Below the pieces are notes generated by a model. The model saw only the letters and a list, made by a program, of their open reading frames with translations. It made no database searches and had not been told where the DNA came from. Both the position numbers and the translations under genes were made by a program. From Neodiprion pinetum (Eukaryota; Arthropoda; Insecta; Hymenoptera; Diprionidae): a DNA stretch of 64,000 bases. Shown in pieces: positions 24,823 through 36,900 of the stretch. Position 1 is the first letter of the stretch; the number at the start of each line of letters is the position of its first letter. Location: positions 434,001 to 498,000 of the forward strand of contig NC_060234.1 of assembly GCF_021155775.2 (NCBI RefSeq), given 5' to 3'.

Positions 24823-25963
24823 CTGATAAGATCTTACTAGGTTTGACGCTTGTGCTTTAAATTCATTGATATTGCCCGTAATGGTAATGTCTATTCAGCG
24901 TCTTCGCGTCTGTATTCACGCCTCTTTTATTCGTGTCATCAATCTACCGTGTTTTCTTTGTACGTATTCGTGTATTTACGCAGCAGCAATCGGGTTTGAT
25001 AAAGCGAAACAAGCTGGAAAGCTGTTTCCCGACAAAAGGTATTAATTTTTTTTTTTTGTAGTCCCAACTGATTCGAAACCTTTTCTAATTAATTATTCAT
25101 CGTCACTCGGTGGTACAACAGCTTCCACCCGTTGTATCTATGCCCATATATAGGAACAAAAATGAATGGCTTTCTTCATGGCCGACCTCAAAAACACAAA
25201 GAGTTAATCTTCGGGTGACTGACGTGCAAACTCTGATTATCACCATTGCATCACTTTAATGATATATCCACGAGTGGGAAATGATAATGTAGTCGAGGAA
25301 CCGCAGAGTTACAAGCCATCGATATACGTATTAGGAATTCCGACATTTGAATCCGGCAGTTTTCGATTGAAAATTTGTTTTTCTCGTGTAAGCCATAAAT
25401 TCTTTACGTGGAAAAATTTACGGTCATATTCTTATAGAGTCCGGTATTCCAAACAGTTAACTCGTGCGTAACGCAGGTGGATGAAAAGAGTTTAGCTATT
25501 CCCATATTTTGTTTTCGTTGAAAAAAAGAATACCTGCACGGTTTAGGTAAATATATTTATTACTGTCGTAACATACGTAATATTATTGCAAATACGATAC
25601 ACTAAATCATTATACATGAACTCCTGCTAATATTATACAGCGAAACTTGTCGAACAAGTCTAATACATCATTTAATAATCAAGTAGCAAAATAACGATTG
25701 ATATAAAATCCACTGTCGGACGAATAAACGAATTTAATGATTATGCAGTTTAATAAATTAGCATGTTCGTCATAGGCCCGAATTAGTTATACAGATATGA
25801 CAAAAATATTTTGAAATAATCGTAATCGCGAGGAGAACCCACTAATCGGTAAAGTAGATCAATACTTAATCATTCACAATATTTACAACGAATCAGTTCC
25901 TTGACCCTTGGAAGAAACAACATTGTTCCGATGGTTACAAAACATACAATTACTGTGTACATT
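24823..25963. other. Intergenic 3' flank of the lipoyltransferase gene, nothing recognised
   Basis: AT-rich; no supported gene. Confidence 0.5.
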
Positions 25964-25969
25964 TTTATT
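25964..25969 (-). terminator. Candidate polyadenylation signal of the lipoyltransferase gene
   Basis: AATAAA on the minus strand, 55 bases beyond the stop codon at 26024. This is a reasonable distance for a short 3' UTR. AT-rich surroundings make a chance match possible. Confidence 0.4.
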
Positions 25970-26023
25970 TTTGTTATTACCTATGTAACCAGTACAATAT
26001 AGACATTCTCAGGCAAACTATTA

Positions 26024-29000
26024 TTACTGAGATGCAGCCATGTTGCTCATATTCATCGATTGCGGTAATTGCCTTATTTTTTTACAACCAATAGCTTTAG
26101 CAACTCTGTTTACCGTATCCTCGGAATATCGTGAACCTTTTAAGCTAGTCACGACGCTGGCGTCTTCGCGAAAATTCGCTACCTTCAAGCTGGTCGGTAG
26201 GCTCATCTTAATCTCTTCGACGATACCATTCTCAATGTCCAATGTCAATGTCAGCTCGTGCACCTCTCCGTGTATCGTTGACAGCTCCAGTTGTTGGGTT
26301 ACGCTGAATTTCGGTGTCTTTCCGAAAGTCCATTCCCACGAAGCAAATTCGTCGCGTAGCATTGTTATACCTGAAAGGGAGATAAATTTTGCCCGTCTAT
26401 ATTATTTTCATAAGATCAAGATTAAGGGATTGCCGTGATTTTTCGTCCAAGACGAATACATACTTATATAGCGTCAGGTGGCGATATCTGTCATTTATTA
26501 ACAATAAGATTTCACAAGATAAAGTAGAATTTTGGTAATAGGCAATTCAGTGTTTCGCTTGTTATGTGCTGTGATATATTTAACTTGTCTTTATTTGAGA
26601 AACAACCGGCAACTCTATCTTTCAATTTTCTGTTATTGCCTACTTTAGACCACATTGGTTGGCTCGCAATACCCAAGAAATTATTGTTATATAAAGTTGA
26701 AACGAATTTGTTGGCCCAGCAGCATTAATGTATGAGGAGCTTGATACTCTAAAGATCCGTTTGCCTGCCAGTTTCATTCGTGATAAGGAAAACTTGAGAT
26801 TCCGTTGTACCTGGAAACCAATCCTCAGTGGGATTGATCATCTGAAACCCTTTTTGTTGCTGTACCAGATCTTGGCCCCCATCCTCTAAGGTCACTGCTC
26901 GCGTTCTGAGATATTCCCAGCCTATAGCGCTGAGTAAGTTATCTGGATGAATGTGCATGTTGATGTCGGTTAAATTCTTCACAAAAGAACGGACAGACTC
27001 TGTCGCGTTTGTTGTTATTCCTTTCTGCAACCAAGTAATAAACGATATAAAAGATTGTTACAAAGTAAATTATAGTAACAGGCAAATACCTGTAATGGAA
27101 TTTGGAATTTCACTCAGGACATAAAGCATGAGAATCATAAAAATGAGCAATAAACACGACCAAGATTTCTAACTAGTCGACGAACATTTTTTCATTGTAG
27201 GACAATTTAGGTAAGATCTCGCCAACGCAATAACAATCATTCCAAGTCTTCCACATTCCCGCATCATAGACCACCTCGAATTTGTAACATCAGCTTTTCA
27301 CCGAGAATATGGAAATGTAACAATTTGTTAGCAAAGGCTCAACAACATTAGCACTTGGAAGGCATTGTAATTTATAAAGCAGAACTACAACTGTGTTTAC
27401 TTAAGTAGAGACAAAACAGTGTAAAGATAACATATGCGTACGTGATAAATTGTAATCGCAGCACACTTTTTTCCACTTTTATTTCATTTTCTGACCGAAA
27501 GTTTCACCACGGTCTAGACACAGGATCATGTTGTTTATTCAACGGTCTTTGCAAGTTCAGAGATAAACATCTAACAGCTGTTCGTAGGTCTAATTATTCT
27601 TTCGTGTATTATGTAAGACTTGACTAATTTTAAGAGCAGAGTTGCGTACATACATAGCAAGAATTATTACAAAGTATCATTATACATAATGTACCAACTA
27701 CAAGTTGACCCTTTACGTAAACCGACTGTTGATTTTACACTTGGAGTCAGAAAATATTTTTAAAATATGCCTGTGAAGGCAATTCAACCTTGTATATAAA
27801 TAGAGTACGAGTTTTCTCAACCACTTTTAACACTAAAAAAGATGAAATTAATATTGAGAGATTGATCAATCACAATACCCCTGAAGGAATAGATTCACAT
27901 TCAACGAAACCCAGATCAAGTAAATCAAATTTTCTTTAAACATCTAGAAATTTTACTTGAAAGATATAACAAATCGTGATTAGATCAGCTTGAACGGTGT
28001 AGCAGATATTTTTGTGACGAAGTGAAACGTGAGGCGCTCGCTTTTGAATCCATTCAGTTTTATTTCGGTTGTTTCTAGAATTCTATGAGCACAAATAGCT
28101 TTGGCCTGCATATCTACTATGAAATAGTTGCGGGATTCTAAACCTGCTCTGCGTCGTTACGATAGAACACAATAATCAGTGGGTCAGAGTTTATTGATAA
28201 TGTATGTGATGTTATGAAGAATATGTTCTTTGCTGAGAAAGTCAATAAGAAGCTGCGAGTAGTAGGATTTCTTAAAAACTCTTGACTGCAAATATCAATA
28301 TAAATTATTGCAACTGGTATTTGTCCTCAACAATTTGCACATATTTGTTATAAATTAAATATTTTAATATTAATTTTACCTCTTTTTTCTCAAGGGCCAA
28401 ACTCAAGTTGGGCTTGTTCACGTTCACCAGCAATGTACAATGGTGATAAGCATTAGGCCTTCCCAGTTTGGCAGCGGAGCCAGAAACCTGCTAAAATAAT
28501 TTTGGGAATGAAACAGGGAAACATAAATAATTGGAAAAAACATAGCTATAGCTGTTTATAGTTTCGAAATGGAAAAGAAATGGGTATAAATCGAGGGTCA
28601 GAATTAGCTGCTGAAAAAATCTTCCATATAAGAACTTCCAATTATATACAAAGATGTAGCGAATGATATATGTTTTTCATTTATTTAGGCTTTTTTGTTT
28701 CCAGCCAAAAGTATCGTACCTTGAATTCACCGTCAACGACGACATCCTCGCGCTTGTTAACGTTAGCCTTGATGCCCCACTGTCTGTACAATGCTCTGCA
28801 AATGACATCCAGGTTGTAACGGCGATTGTACCGTTGACGCGGGGTGAAAAAGGACAAATTAAGATTGCCCATATCGTGGTAAACCGTGCCACCTCCGCTG
28901 TTGCGTCTTGCCAAAGATATTCCATTTTCGTCTATCGCTGCCATGTTGGACTCCAGCCAAGGATTTTGATGCCTCCCTACGACTACACATGGCTCGTTTC

Positions 29001-29247
29001 TCCATAAAAGTAGTATGTGATTATCGGCGAAGTCATAGTTGCGATAGAACCAATCCTCTAGGGCTAGATTTGTGAATATATCGGTGGACTGCGAAATGTA
29101 TACAGATTTTCGTATCGCATCTTCGGAAATGTCATTCCCAGATTGAGTAGAAGCGCAACGAACCGACGAGCCGCAAACGTTGATCAAGTTACCGACCAGC
29201 CTCACAGATCTTGCAGCGGCAGCTCCGTTTTTTATGACGAAGCTCAT
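26024..29247 (-). CDS. LIPT1: Lipoyltransferase 1, mitochondrial (4 exons, 398-399 aa)
   Basis: Minus-strand exons 29247-28720, 28487-28380 (or from 28490), 27024-26811 and 26370-26024; intron phases 0, 0, 1. The first 35 or so residues are basic and Ser/Ala-rich, as in a mitochondrial targeting peptide. The LplA/biotin-protein-ligase catalytic fold follows, with RRNSGGGTVYHD (about 114-125), the VVVDGEFK strand and the lysine-VSG motif at the exon 1/2 junction (K176). Then come AYHHCTLL and a C-terminal accessory domain with WEWTFGKTPKFS. The family moves lipoyl groups from lipoyl-H protein to the E2 subunits of pyruvate and 2-oxoglutarate dehydrogenase in the mitochondrial matrix. Length fits animal LIPT1 (about 370-400 aa). 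The second exon has a tandem AGCAG acceptor that adds or omits one Gln right after the catalytic lysine; the shorter form matches the family. Confidence 0.93.
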
Positions 29248-29364
29248 GTTTGTTTCTTTGTCCGAATTTCTCTTACACCAATACTCTTTATTATTATTTA
29301 CTTAGACTTGATCACGTGTCAGGTTGTACTTATAAATATCTTCTTTATGTTGTATCAATTATTG

Positions 29365-29416
29365 ACTTGTTTATTTGTTTGTTTATTTATTTATTTATTT
29401 GTTTATTTATTTATAT
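29365..29416. repeat. TTTA/TTTG tetranucleotide microsatellite
   Basis: About twelve units of TTTA or TTTG, about 120 bases upstream of the lipoyltransferase start codon, hence in or near its promoter. Confidence 0.85.
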
Positions 29417-29457
29417 ATTTTCAGTCTTTTTGGGCTTTAGATCAGCTTAGTCTTTGA

Positions 29458-30195
29458 GGGGTTGTACGAGTACAGTGTATTTATATGATTTGCTGGCGTT
29501 CACAGCGATGAATCCAAGGTCCGCGCAGAGATGTAGGATGGATGATTGGGGCAGTGATGATGGATTTGCGCAGACCTAGCAGCCGCAGGGCGCAGGTGAT
29601 ACGTCCGACTGGGTGGCCGTTATTGCGATCAGGTAATCATGCAGGGCTATGGTTTGGTGCAGCCACTTCCAGGTTTGGTCCAACGTATTGATACGGTACC
29701 TGATACCCAGACAGTCTCGGCAATCCTTTTGCATTCCTCCGTGTGCTGACAGATTGAAGGTAGGAAGCAACGAAGCGTCGGTAGGAACTCCTTAATTCGA
29801 TAGATCGATCCGCGATCTGTGACGAGCGCCGGCGTCAATCTCCCAGGAATCCCAGAATAACGCTCCTCGGGCTTTGCGTGAAGAACCAAGTTCCTCTTTG
29901 TCGTTTAGAACGTGGATTTTCTGCCGTCGGCAGATTCGCTCCTTGCTTTTCGAACTCTCACATGTATAATGTATTCTCAGCTCCTCTCGATCTCCGTTAT
30001 ATTAACCAGCCCTGTGGGCGGAGCCGTTTAAAGAGGTTATCTAGGTTCGCTCGTGGAGCACGAACACAGGGCGCAAAGTGCAGCTGATTTGCGCGTGGCC
30101 GCTGCGCAACCGCAATGGGAATCTGCGTTCGACTCTGCTTCATTTTTTATGCCATTCGACAACGCGGCGCGTTCGAACACCCCGCGGATGATTAC
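29458..30195. other. Moderately GC-rich region upstream of the lipoyltransferase gene
   Basis: Contains overlapping minus-strand frames of 64 and 80 codons (29576-29889) with several cysteines but no family match I know. Could be an unrecognised exon, repeat debris or promoter DNA. Confidence 0.3.
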
Positions 30196-30598
30196 CAGTG
30201 TTGCCAGATTGCTGTCGCCCTAATCTCCCAGGATAACTTTAAAATTCTCCGAGATTCTCCTAAATCTTGCTAAAATTTTTAACCGACAAAACGACCTTAA
30301 ACGATGTTCGCACAATACGACGTGTATAATTGGTACGTAGAAATAAAATCCACTTTTCGGTATAAGCTGCCCGCTCTATCTGAAATGCTCAACCCTACCA
30401 GCAATTCTGGCATTTGCTATACCGACAGAACTTGTCTTTCGCTCACCGTACTTGTCGCACAGAATAATAACAAACAAAGGCAGTAAAAACTGCAAAGTTG
30501 ACGAGCGAATCCTCGATATTTTTTCTTCATGTTTTTTTCTCCGGAAGCTTTCAATTCCTCCAAAATTTAGGAGGAGTTCTCCTAATTTGGCAACACTG
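30196..30598. mobile_element. Short element with CAGTGTTGCC inverted ends
   Basis: Left end CAGTGTTGCCAGATT and, inverted, right end CAGTGTTGCCAAATT match at 14 of 15 bases. The interior (403 bp in all) has no convincing coding frame. CAGTGTTGCC-like ends occur in several cut-and-paste DNA transposon groups. I see no matching 8-bp target duplication, so the family stays open. Confidence 0.5.
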
Positions 30599-30837
30599 CG
30601 CGGAACTTTCGCGGGGGGCTCAACTCCGTGGTGCGGGAACCAAATGCGTGCCAAAGGCCACAGAGACGAGCGCATGCAACGCGATAAAATGAGACAGCTA
30701 CACGTCCGTCTATGTAAATTGCGATACTGTCTACCCCGGTAATCTCTCGCAATTTACCATGCGTACAAATGTTTACATGCAACGAGATTCTTCGGTGTAC
30801 ATATACGCGTATATTTTTATCTTCTTCGTTTCTACAT

Positions 30838-31197
30838 CTCTTATCTACATATAATATGTATACAATAAAAATGTCTATCTGTCCGTATGTTCGCTTATAA
30901 CTCCAAAAGTTAGTGAACCAGTTTTGATTCTTTTTTTCTGTAGGTAGGTGTAACGTTTGGGTAGGTTTTAGGCTGTATGTCGTCACAACGAGATCAATAC
31001 TTTTGACGATATAACGATATTTGCAAGTCAAGTCGGAAGAGGATCACACACTTGTGCGAACGCCGAACGAACTCTGACAGACAGAAGAAATTCATGATCA
31101 AGAGTTTCCAACGTCTCGGCTCAAAAAGTCTAATAATTTTGTCACGATAAGCATTTGAAAATATTAGCGAACGGAGCCGCGCGCGACGGGCTGCTAG
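30838..31197 (+). mobile_element. Possible non-autonomous Helitron-like element
   Basis: Starts in a TCTTATCTAC-type leader followed by the phrase ATGTTCGCTTATAACTCC, which is common near Helitron 5' ends. It finishes with a GC-rich segment (GCCGCGCGCGACGGGC) and CTAG followed by T, as Helitron 3' ends do. There are no inverted ends or target duplication. The hairpin is weak and the 5' boundary is approximate. Confidence 0.4.
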
Positions 31198-31892
31198 TAT
31201 TAAACATGTATTAAACATGCATACGTACTACCTTTAAAGAAAGATTTACCTATTCTGCAGCTGATTTTTATAATAATTATACATCATTTTCAAGTATAGG
31301 AGTATAACTTTATCCCTTCCACCAGCCTGATTTTATCTAAACTTTGCATACAGTATAGGTACAATCAAAATGTAACAGATTGTAATTTAATGGAGGGATA
31401 CCATAATCGCGGGGTGTTACGGAATATCATCGGGTACCCGACTGCTAGTGCGTTATCACCGCTAGCCTTTTCTTCTGTATCGTTTCGCCCCATCCTCATT
31501 CGGATTTTTTTTTTTTTTTTTTGCCATGTTTTGTTTTACTACTGATGTTTTCGCCTCGATGTGATGAGGAAGCGTTGATTCAGATCATGCTCAAAATTCG
31601 TGTTGATTGGTGTTGTCTGAGGTGAGTTTCATAGCCGTTATCCTGTAGGTGAAAAACTATATCAATTACGTTTCTCGCTGCGCTATGAGTTGTATGCATT
31701 TGCAACGATTTTCTACGTGTTTTTAGGGAAATCGGGACATTTAGCGTCAAAAAATTGTTTTCGTAAAAAATAATAAATATGCATATTTTGTCATAAAAAC
31801 TTGTAGATTTTCAGGAAAATTTCTACCTTTTCAGTAAAAATTCTACAAGCTGGTAGAACTATTAACGAAAGTTGACAATTCCTTACGAAAAA

Positions 31893-32981
31893 CTACGCAT
31901 ATTTACAATTTTGTAAAAAATAATATATTGTTACAACGGGGGGAGTCGCTAATAAATTACGAGACGGCTCGTGATCTGGCAATGCTACACGTGAAAGCCG
32001 TTCTATATCCTGGCTAAGAGATGCGAGGTCTTCGTCTCGTCCTTGTCTCCTAGTCTGTAATTGAGCCGTGTACAGTTTCGTCAAGTGGTCATTTCCGTAT
32101 CTTAACTTTAGTGCAGAACTAAGTTTTTCGTAATCGGAAATTTCTTCTTCAGACAATGCCGTTAAAACATTCAGAGCCGGCGTCCGAAGACAAGAAGCAA
32201 GGCTGTGGGCCCTCATGGCGGAGTCCCACTGACTATGTTTAGCAATTGTATTAAATTGACGTTCATACTCCGCCCATGGAATCTTTCCATCAAAAATTGG
32301 CGGTTTCAAAGGACAAAAGGATTTCTCATTAATCTGAGAAGTAACCCCAGGAAGTCTCAAATTATTTAATTGACTCAAATTAGAGTATTGAGGCTGAACC
32401 TGAGACAGAGGCTCGGAAAAATCAACCTCATTGTTTACTCTATTTCTACAAACTGGGGATTCAACTACTCCCCTAGTAAAAGGCACAGACCTTGAATCTC
32501 GAACATCCTGGATTCGCCCTGGATGTCGGATCTCTTGAACAACGGGAACAGGAACAGGCGAGGGAACAGGAGAGGGAACAGGAGTAGCGACTCTAGAACC
32601 CTGTGGTGTAACAGCCGGTCCTCCAACTCCACTCATTTGATGAACGGATTGAAGGGCCGCCACAGTCGTCCGAAGAAGGTCTTGCAGATTAGTTTCTGAA
32701 CGCTCTCGAGCCTCCCCTTCTCGCCTCCGTTGCTCTTGTTGCTCTTGAAGCAGCTGGATTAGTTGTTGCTGTTGTTGAGCAGCAACTTCTTGTTGTTGTC
32801 TTGCTGCTTCTTGTTGTTGTGTTAAGATCTTTAATAGATCAAGTTGAGAGACCGTCGAAGGAGTTAAAAGAAGGTCCACAGAAGGTGTTGAAATTTCTTC
32901 TGGAACCCTCGGATTTTCTATGAGAGAAGATTCTTCTCCACTTTCTCTTCGACGTGAGCGCGTCATACGACTACTACTCAT
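31893..32981 (-). pseudogene. gag: Retrotransposon Gag, truncated at its C-terminus
   Basis: An open frame of 362 codons. The retroelement part covers about 349 codons, to the element end at 31929, and the rest is flanking DNA. The N-terminal part is Arg/Ser-rich, then a long Gln/Glu-rich helical segment (about 65-120) and a Pro/Val spacer. A retrotransposon-gag type domain follows (about 225-340), with the IPWAEYERQF, YEKLSSALKLRYG and LQTRRQGRDEDLASLSQDIERL segments. This is the capsid-like part of a Ty3/gypsy type Gag. The CCHC zinc knuckle and everything after it are missing, so the protein cannot support transposition by itself. Confidence 0.75.
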
Positions 32982-33025
32982 TGTTTATTACACGCACTGA
33001 ATCGACTTAATTAACAAGAACTCAA

Positions 33026-33044
33026 GATCCCGCTTCTGACACCA
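33026..33044 (-). other. Retrotransposon primer-binding site
   Basis: TGGTGTCAGAAGCGGGATC on the minus strand, directly after the LTR. It starts with TGG, the complement of a tRNA CCA end. The tRNA identity was not determined. Confidence 0.65.
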
Positions 33045-33045
33045 A

Positions 33046-33311
33046 TGTAACGTTTTAGGCGCTACGTTAATAAAATATGGATCCGCGAGTTTACTTATCA
33101 AGTCGAAGAAATCAAGAGCGTGAATAACATTAATGCAAGATACGTGTTTCTCGTTTAAAGTCTGAAACAAGACTGTTTTTACAATAATATCGGTTGGCGC
33201 AGCAACCTTATTCTTTTTAAAGACATAAGAGGTTTATAAACGTCTTTTATCTATGCTGACTACTAGATCATTAAAGAGGGGGCAAAACGGGTGATTTCAC
33301 CCTTTGTAACA
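33046..33311 (-). repeat. Long terminal repeat (266 bp)
   Basis: Begins TGTTACAAAGGG and ends AAACGTTACA on the minus strand, immediately before the primer-binding site. The TG...CA ends and the adjacent tRNA-complementary sequence define it. There is no partner LTR within the window to confirm its length. Confidence 0.65.
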
Positions 33312-33315
33312 ATAT

Positions 33316-33921
33316 GTTCCAATTTCTGCAAAAATTCGTAGTAGTTGAAATTTTCACCAGGGTACCACGTACTGTAGAACAAGAGGCAATACGCTTTAAT
33401 TAACGAAGATACGATCCTCATTGCTGATTGCAGAGATTTTACTCCGTGCTCGGTTCATCTGATATCCTACACATAAGTATGTGCGCATCGATGTACGCGA
33501 AAAGTGATTAATTCCCGTTCGCGATGGTCGCCCCGCTCCAGCTGCCGGCCGCCGATGGGATTAAGTGTTTATTGTCGCGTACACGAGTCTTTATAAAAAG
33601 TAGTATCGGTACAGCTATAAATAGAAGAGCAGAGGCCGCCCTAGTTAGCTGGAATCACTTACGATCCCTGCATATCGCGAAAACAGATAGGCTCTATTCG
33701 CCGGTACATAAGCACCATTTTTACTATTGTCAGATGTAACTTGTTAGATATACCTAACCTTATTTTCAGCAGTTTCGAACATCGAAAACTGCTGCTCCAC
33801 TGTTGCGTGGTAACAATACTCACTTTCTTATTAAAGGAGAACGCAGAAATTTATGAAATTTTTATACCGGCAGGTGAAACCTGACTTTACATCGTACACT
33901 GAACGACGTGATTGTAAAATC
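33316..33921 (+). other. Upstream region of the prolyl oligopeptidase gene
   Basis: Likely promoter and leader. A 71-codon frame from 33524 is not part of the family protein and shows no recognisable domain. Confidence 0.4.
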
Positions 33922-36900
33922 ATGACAAAGTTTTCATATCCCGAAGCTCGTCGTGACGAAAGTATCGTCGACGATTATCACGGAACTAAGGTTAGGTTCT
34001 TCAATACCCTACACTTTTCTTGTGCAATGGTAGTTATTTGATCCATCATGCGTATGATTCTTCCTCTTTTCACGACTAGTATTCAACGTCCGTTATCCTT
34101 ACCTTCTTCCAGACTGAAAACATTTTTTTTTACAGATTGTAGATCCGTACAGATGGCTGGAAGATCCAGACTCGGAGGAGACTAAAGCCTTCGTAGAAGC
34201 TCAAAATGCTATAACAAGGCCATATTTAGACGCTTGTCCAGTACGTGAAAATATACATGATCGTTTGAAACAGCTTTGGGATTTTCCAAAGTATTCCTGC
34301 CCTGCTAAGCACGGAGAAAAATATTACTTCTACAAAAATACCGGATTACAAAATCAGAGGTTTGCCTTAGTTTGCGTATGCTTATTGTAAACTATAGTAT
34401 CAAATACTCGTGATGTGTAAAAATTCTCAGTTATATGTACTATACATGCAACATCTTATCTAAGTTGACTTAGCTTTGGTTAATGTCATTTTTTGTATTG
34501 TTGTTTTCTCTTGTGTGAAAAAAATCATTGTTCGCCGATGAAATATTGTTTTATATTCAAACTATGCTCAATCGTTGCCACTTGTATACTTTGTCGTTAC
34601 AAAATGTAATTTCTTAACACTTGATCTTGAGTATTAGATCTCAGTTTATCAGAATATGAATCTCGCAAGGTCACATTGTTATAGTTGTTGCCTGACCGAT
34701 CATGTTATAAGTAAGACAATAAAATTGTCCATTTACAGCGTCCTATACATGCAAAGCTCAATAGACGCAGAGCCAAGCGTATTTTTAGATCCTAATACTC
34801 TGTCCCAAGATGGAACTGTTGCTATAAGTAGTAGTAAATTTAGCGAAGATGGTGGTATCTTTGCTTACGGGCTTTCAAGCAGTGGCTCGGATTGGAAAAC
34901 GATCCATTTCATTGACACAGTCACGGGTACAGTACACAAGCTCATCAATTCTTAAAAGAAATACTATTATTTTGCTGTAGCAGCAGGTTGAGTAGCTGTT
35001 GTAACAGATTTCACGCCTTTTGGTTTTCACATGGGTCTTCAGACTTTTGCATATACTTATTATCAGGTTGTCTTTCACTGCTCAACAGGTTACGCTGGTT
35101 TTATTTCCTCTATTTTGATCTTCGCACCTCCTTATTACATCTGATTAATAGAAGTTTGAAAGTTTTAACAATAGCATAGAGTAATGTGCATCAAGTGCAA
35201 TTTAATTTTGACCGATATTATCTTCAGGCGAAAAATACCCGGAAGTTTTAGAAAAGGTCAAGTTTTCACCAATAGCTTGGACCCACGATAACAAGGGTAT
35301 TTTCTACTGCCGATATCCTGAACAGAAAGGAAAAACTGATGGATCAGAAATTCAAGGCATTGAGCATCAAAAGCTCTATTACCACTCCGTTGGCACTCCA
35401 CAGTCCGAGGATATTTTGGTTATTGAATTTCCAGATCAGCCCTTGTGGAGAATGTGAGGGGAATTTTGTAGATCAATAATTTTAATGTAACTAGCAAATA
35501 AGCCTAAATTTTTAACGCACATGCTTCATTGGTACAGTGTGGCTCTTAGTATTTATTTCGTACACCGTAAAGAAAGTCTAAGTGGGTTCACTGACCATTG
35601 GTATTATTTATCGACGAATGATTAACAGATATTCCTTCCTTTCTTAGTGGCGCAGAAGTAAGTGATTGTGGAAATTGGTTGATTGTTATGCCCCTGAAGG
35701 ATTGTAAAGACAATTTAGTGTATTTCGCAGAACTGAAGCCGGGAACTAAAATCAGTGGAAAACTACCGCTCACTAAAGTTGTGGATAAGCTGGATGCTGA
35801 TTACGAAGTTGGTATACTGGAAATTGATCCTAATACGATTGATAGTCTTTTTCCATCTACAATACGTATTGTCAAAATTTATGTCATAGTACATCACCAA
35901 TCTGGGATCCAAAGCTGTTTTTCGCACAAATAAAAATTCTCCCAATTACAAGCTGATAACAATTGATCTGCATGATTGGGAGCAGTCCAAATGGGGCGAA
36001 CTATTGCCAGAAGATCCCCATAACGTTTTGGATTGGGCTAGCGCAGTGGACGGTAATAAGTTTGTCGCTTGCTATATCGAAGATGTCAAGGTAATAAATC
36101 ATTGAAATTGTAAACGTGTACGTTATTGACTCGGTTTGTAAAGTTTTATCTACTTTTATTTTTCTGACCTGAACTACAACGGGCACTACATTTATTTGCA
36201 GAACGTACTTCAATTATATTCTTTGGAAACTGGACAGCTACTCCGTACTTTCCCAATTGATGTCGGAACGATAGTTGGCTTTTCTGGTGACAAAAAATAT
36301 TCTGAAATATTTTATCAATTCACGAGTTTTCTCACCCCTGGTATAATATACACCACGGACCTGAAAGATGACGCTGAACCAAAGGTGAACTGTCGAGTCG
36401 TATCCTAACAGGTCTATTGCGTGTACGACAGACAAGTTATCTCACAAGTACAAATTTACTTGATATTTTCAGATACACCGTGATATTAAAGTGAAAAACT
36501 TTGATCCAGATTTATATCAGACTAAGCAAGTTTTCTACACTAGCAAGGATGGAACTAAAGTGCCCATGTTCATTGTTATGCAAAAGGTAATAAAGTACCT
36601 CTTGATTATTTATATCTGCAGTTTCCTCTTACTTTTGACGAAAATATTTATTATTTAAAAATTTTTTGGGAAACTTCTTACCATCTATTCCAGGGTGCCA
36701 TATTGGACGGCTCAATGCCTGCTCTTCTCTACGGGTACGGTGGATTTAACGTTAGCATTCAACCAACCTTCAGCGTCACCAGACTGGTATTTGTCCAGCA
36801 CATGAACGGAGTGCTTGCGATTCCGAACATCAGAGGTGGCGGGTAATACAATTTGACATTTTTTTTTGTGAATAATATTGTCATTTCAACAGCAACTGAT

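Larger units (their letters stand above)
31929..33311 (-). mobile_element. Shortened LTR retrotransposon insertion (single LTR plus 5' part)
   Basis: Read on the minus strand it runs LTR, primer-binding site, short leader, gag. It ends abruptly inside gag. Outer ends are TGTTACAA and TTGTAACA, an 8-bp inverted match. Both sides are flanked by ATAT (31925-31928 and 33312-33315), a possible 4-bp target duplication in AT-rich DNA. No protease, reverse transcriptase, integrase or second LTR is present. It is therefore a defective remnant or an internally deleted, non-autonomous element. The gag fold suggests the Ty3/gypsy group. Confidence 0.75.

Noticed and set aside
29576..29889. Overlapping minus-strand frames of 64 and 80 codons with several Cys
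   Set aside because: No signal peptide, known motif or splice context; two different frames look equally plausible, so neither is supported.
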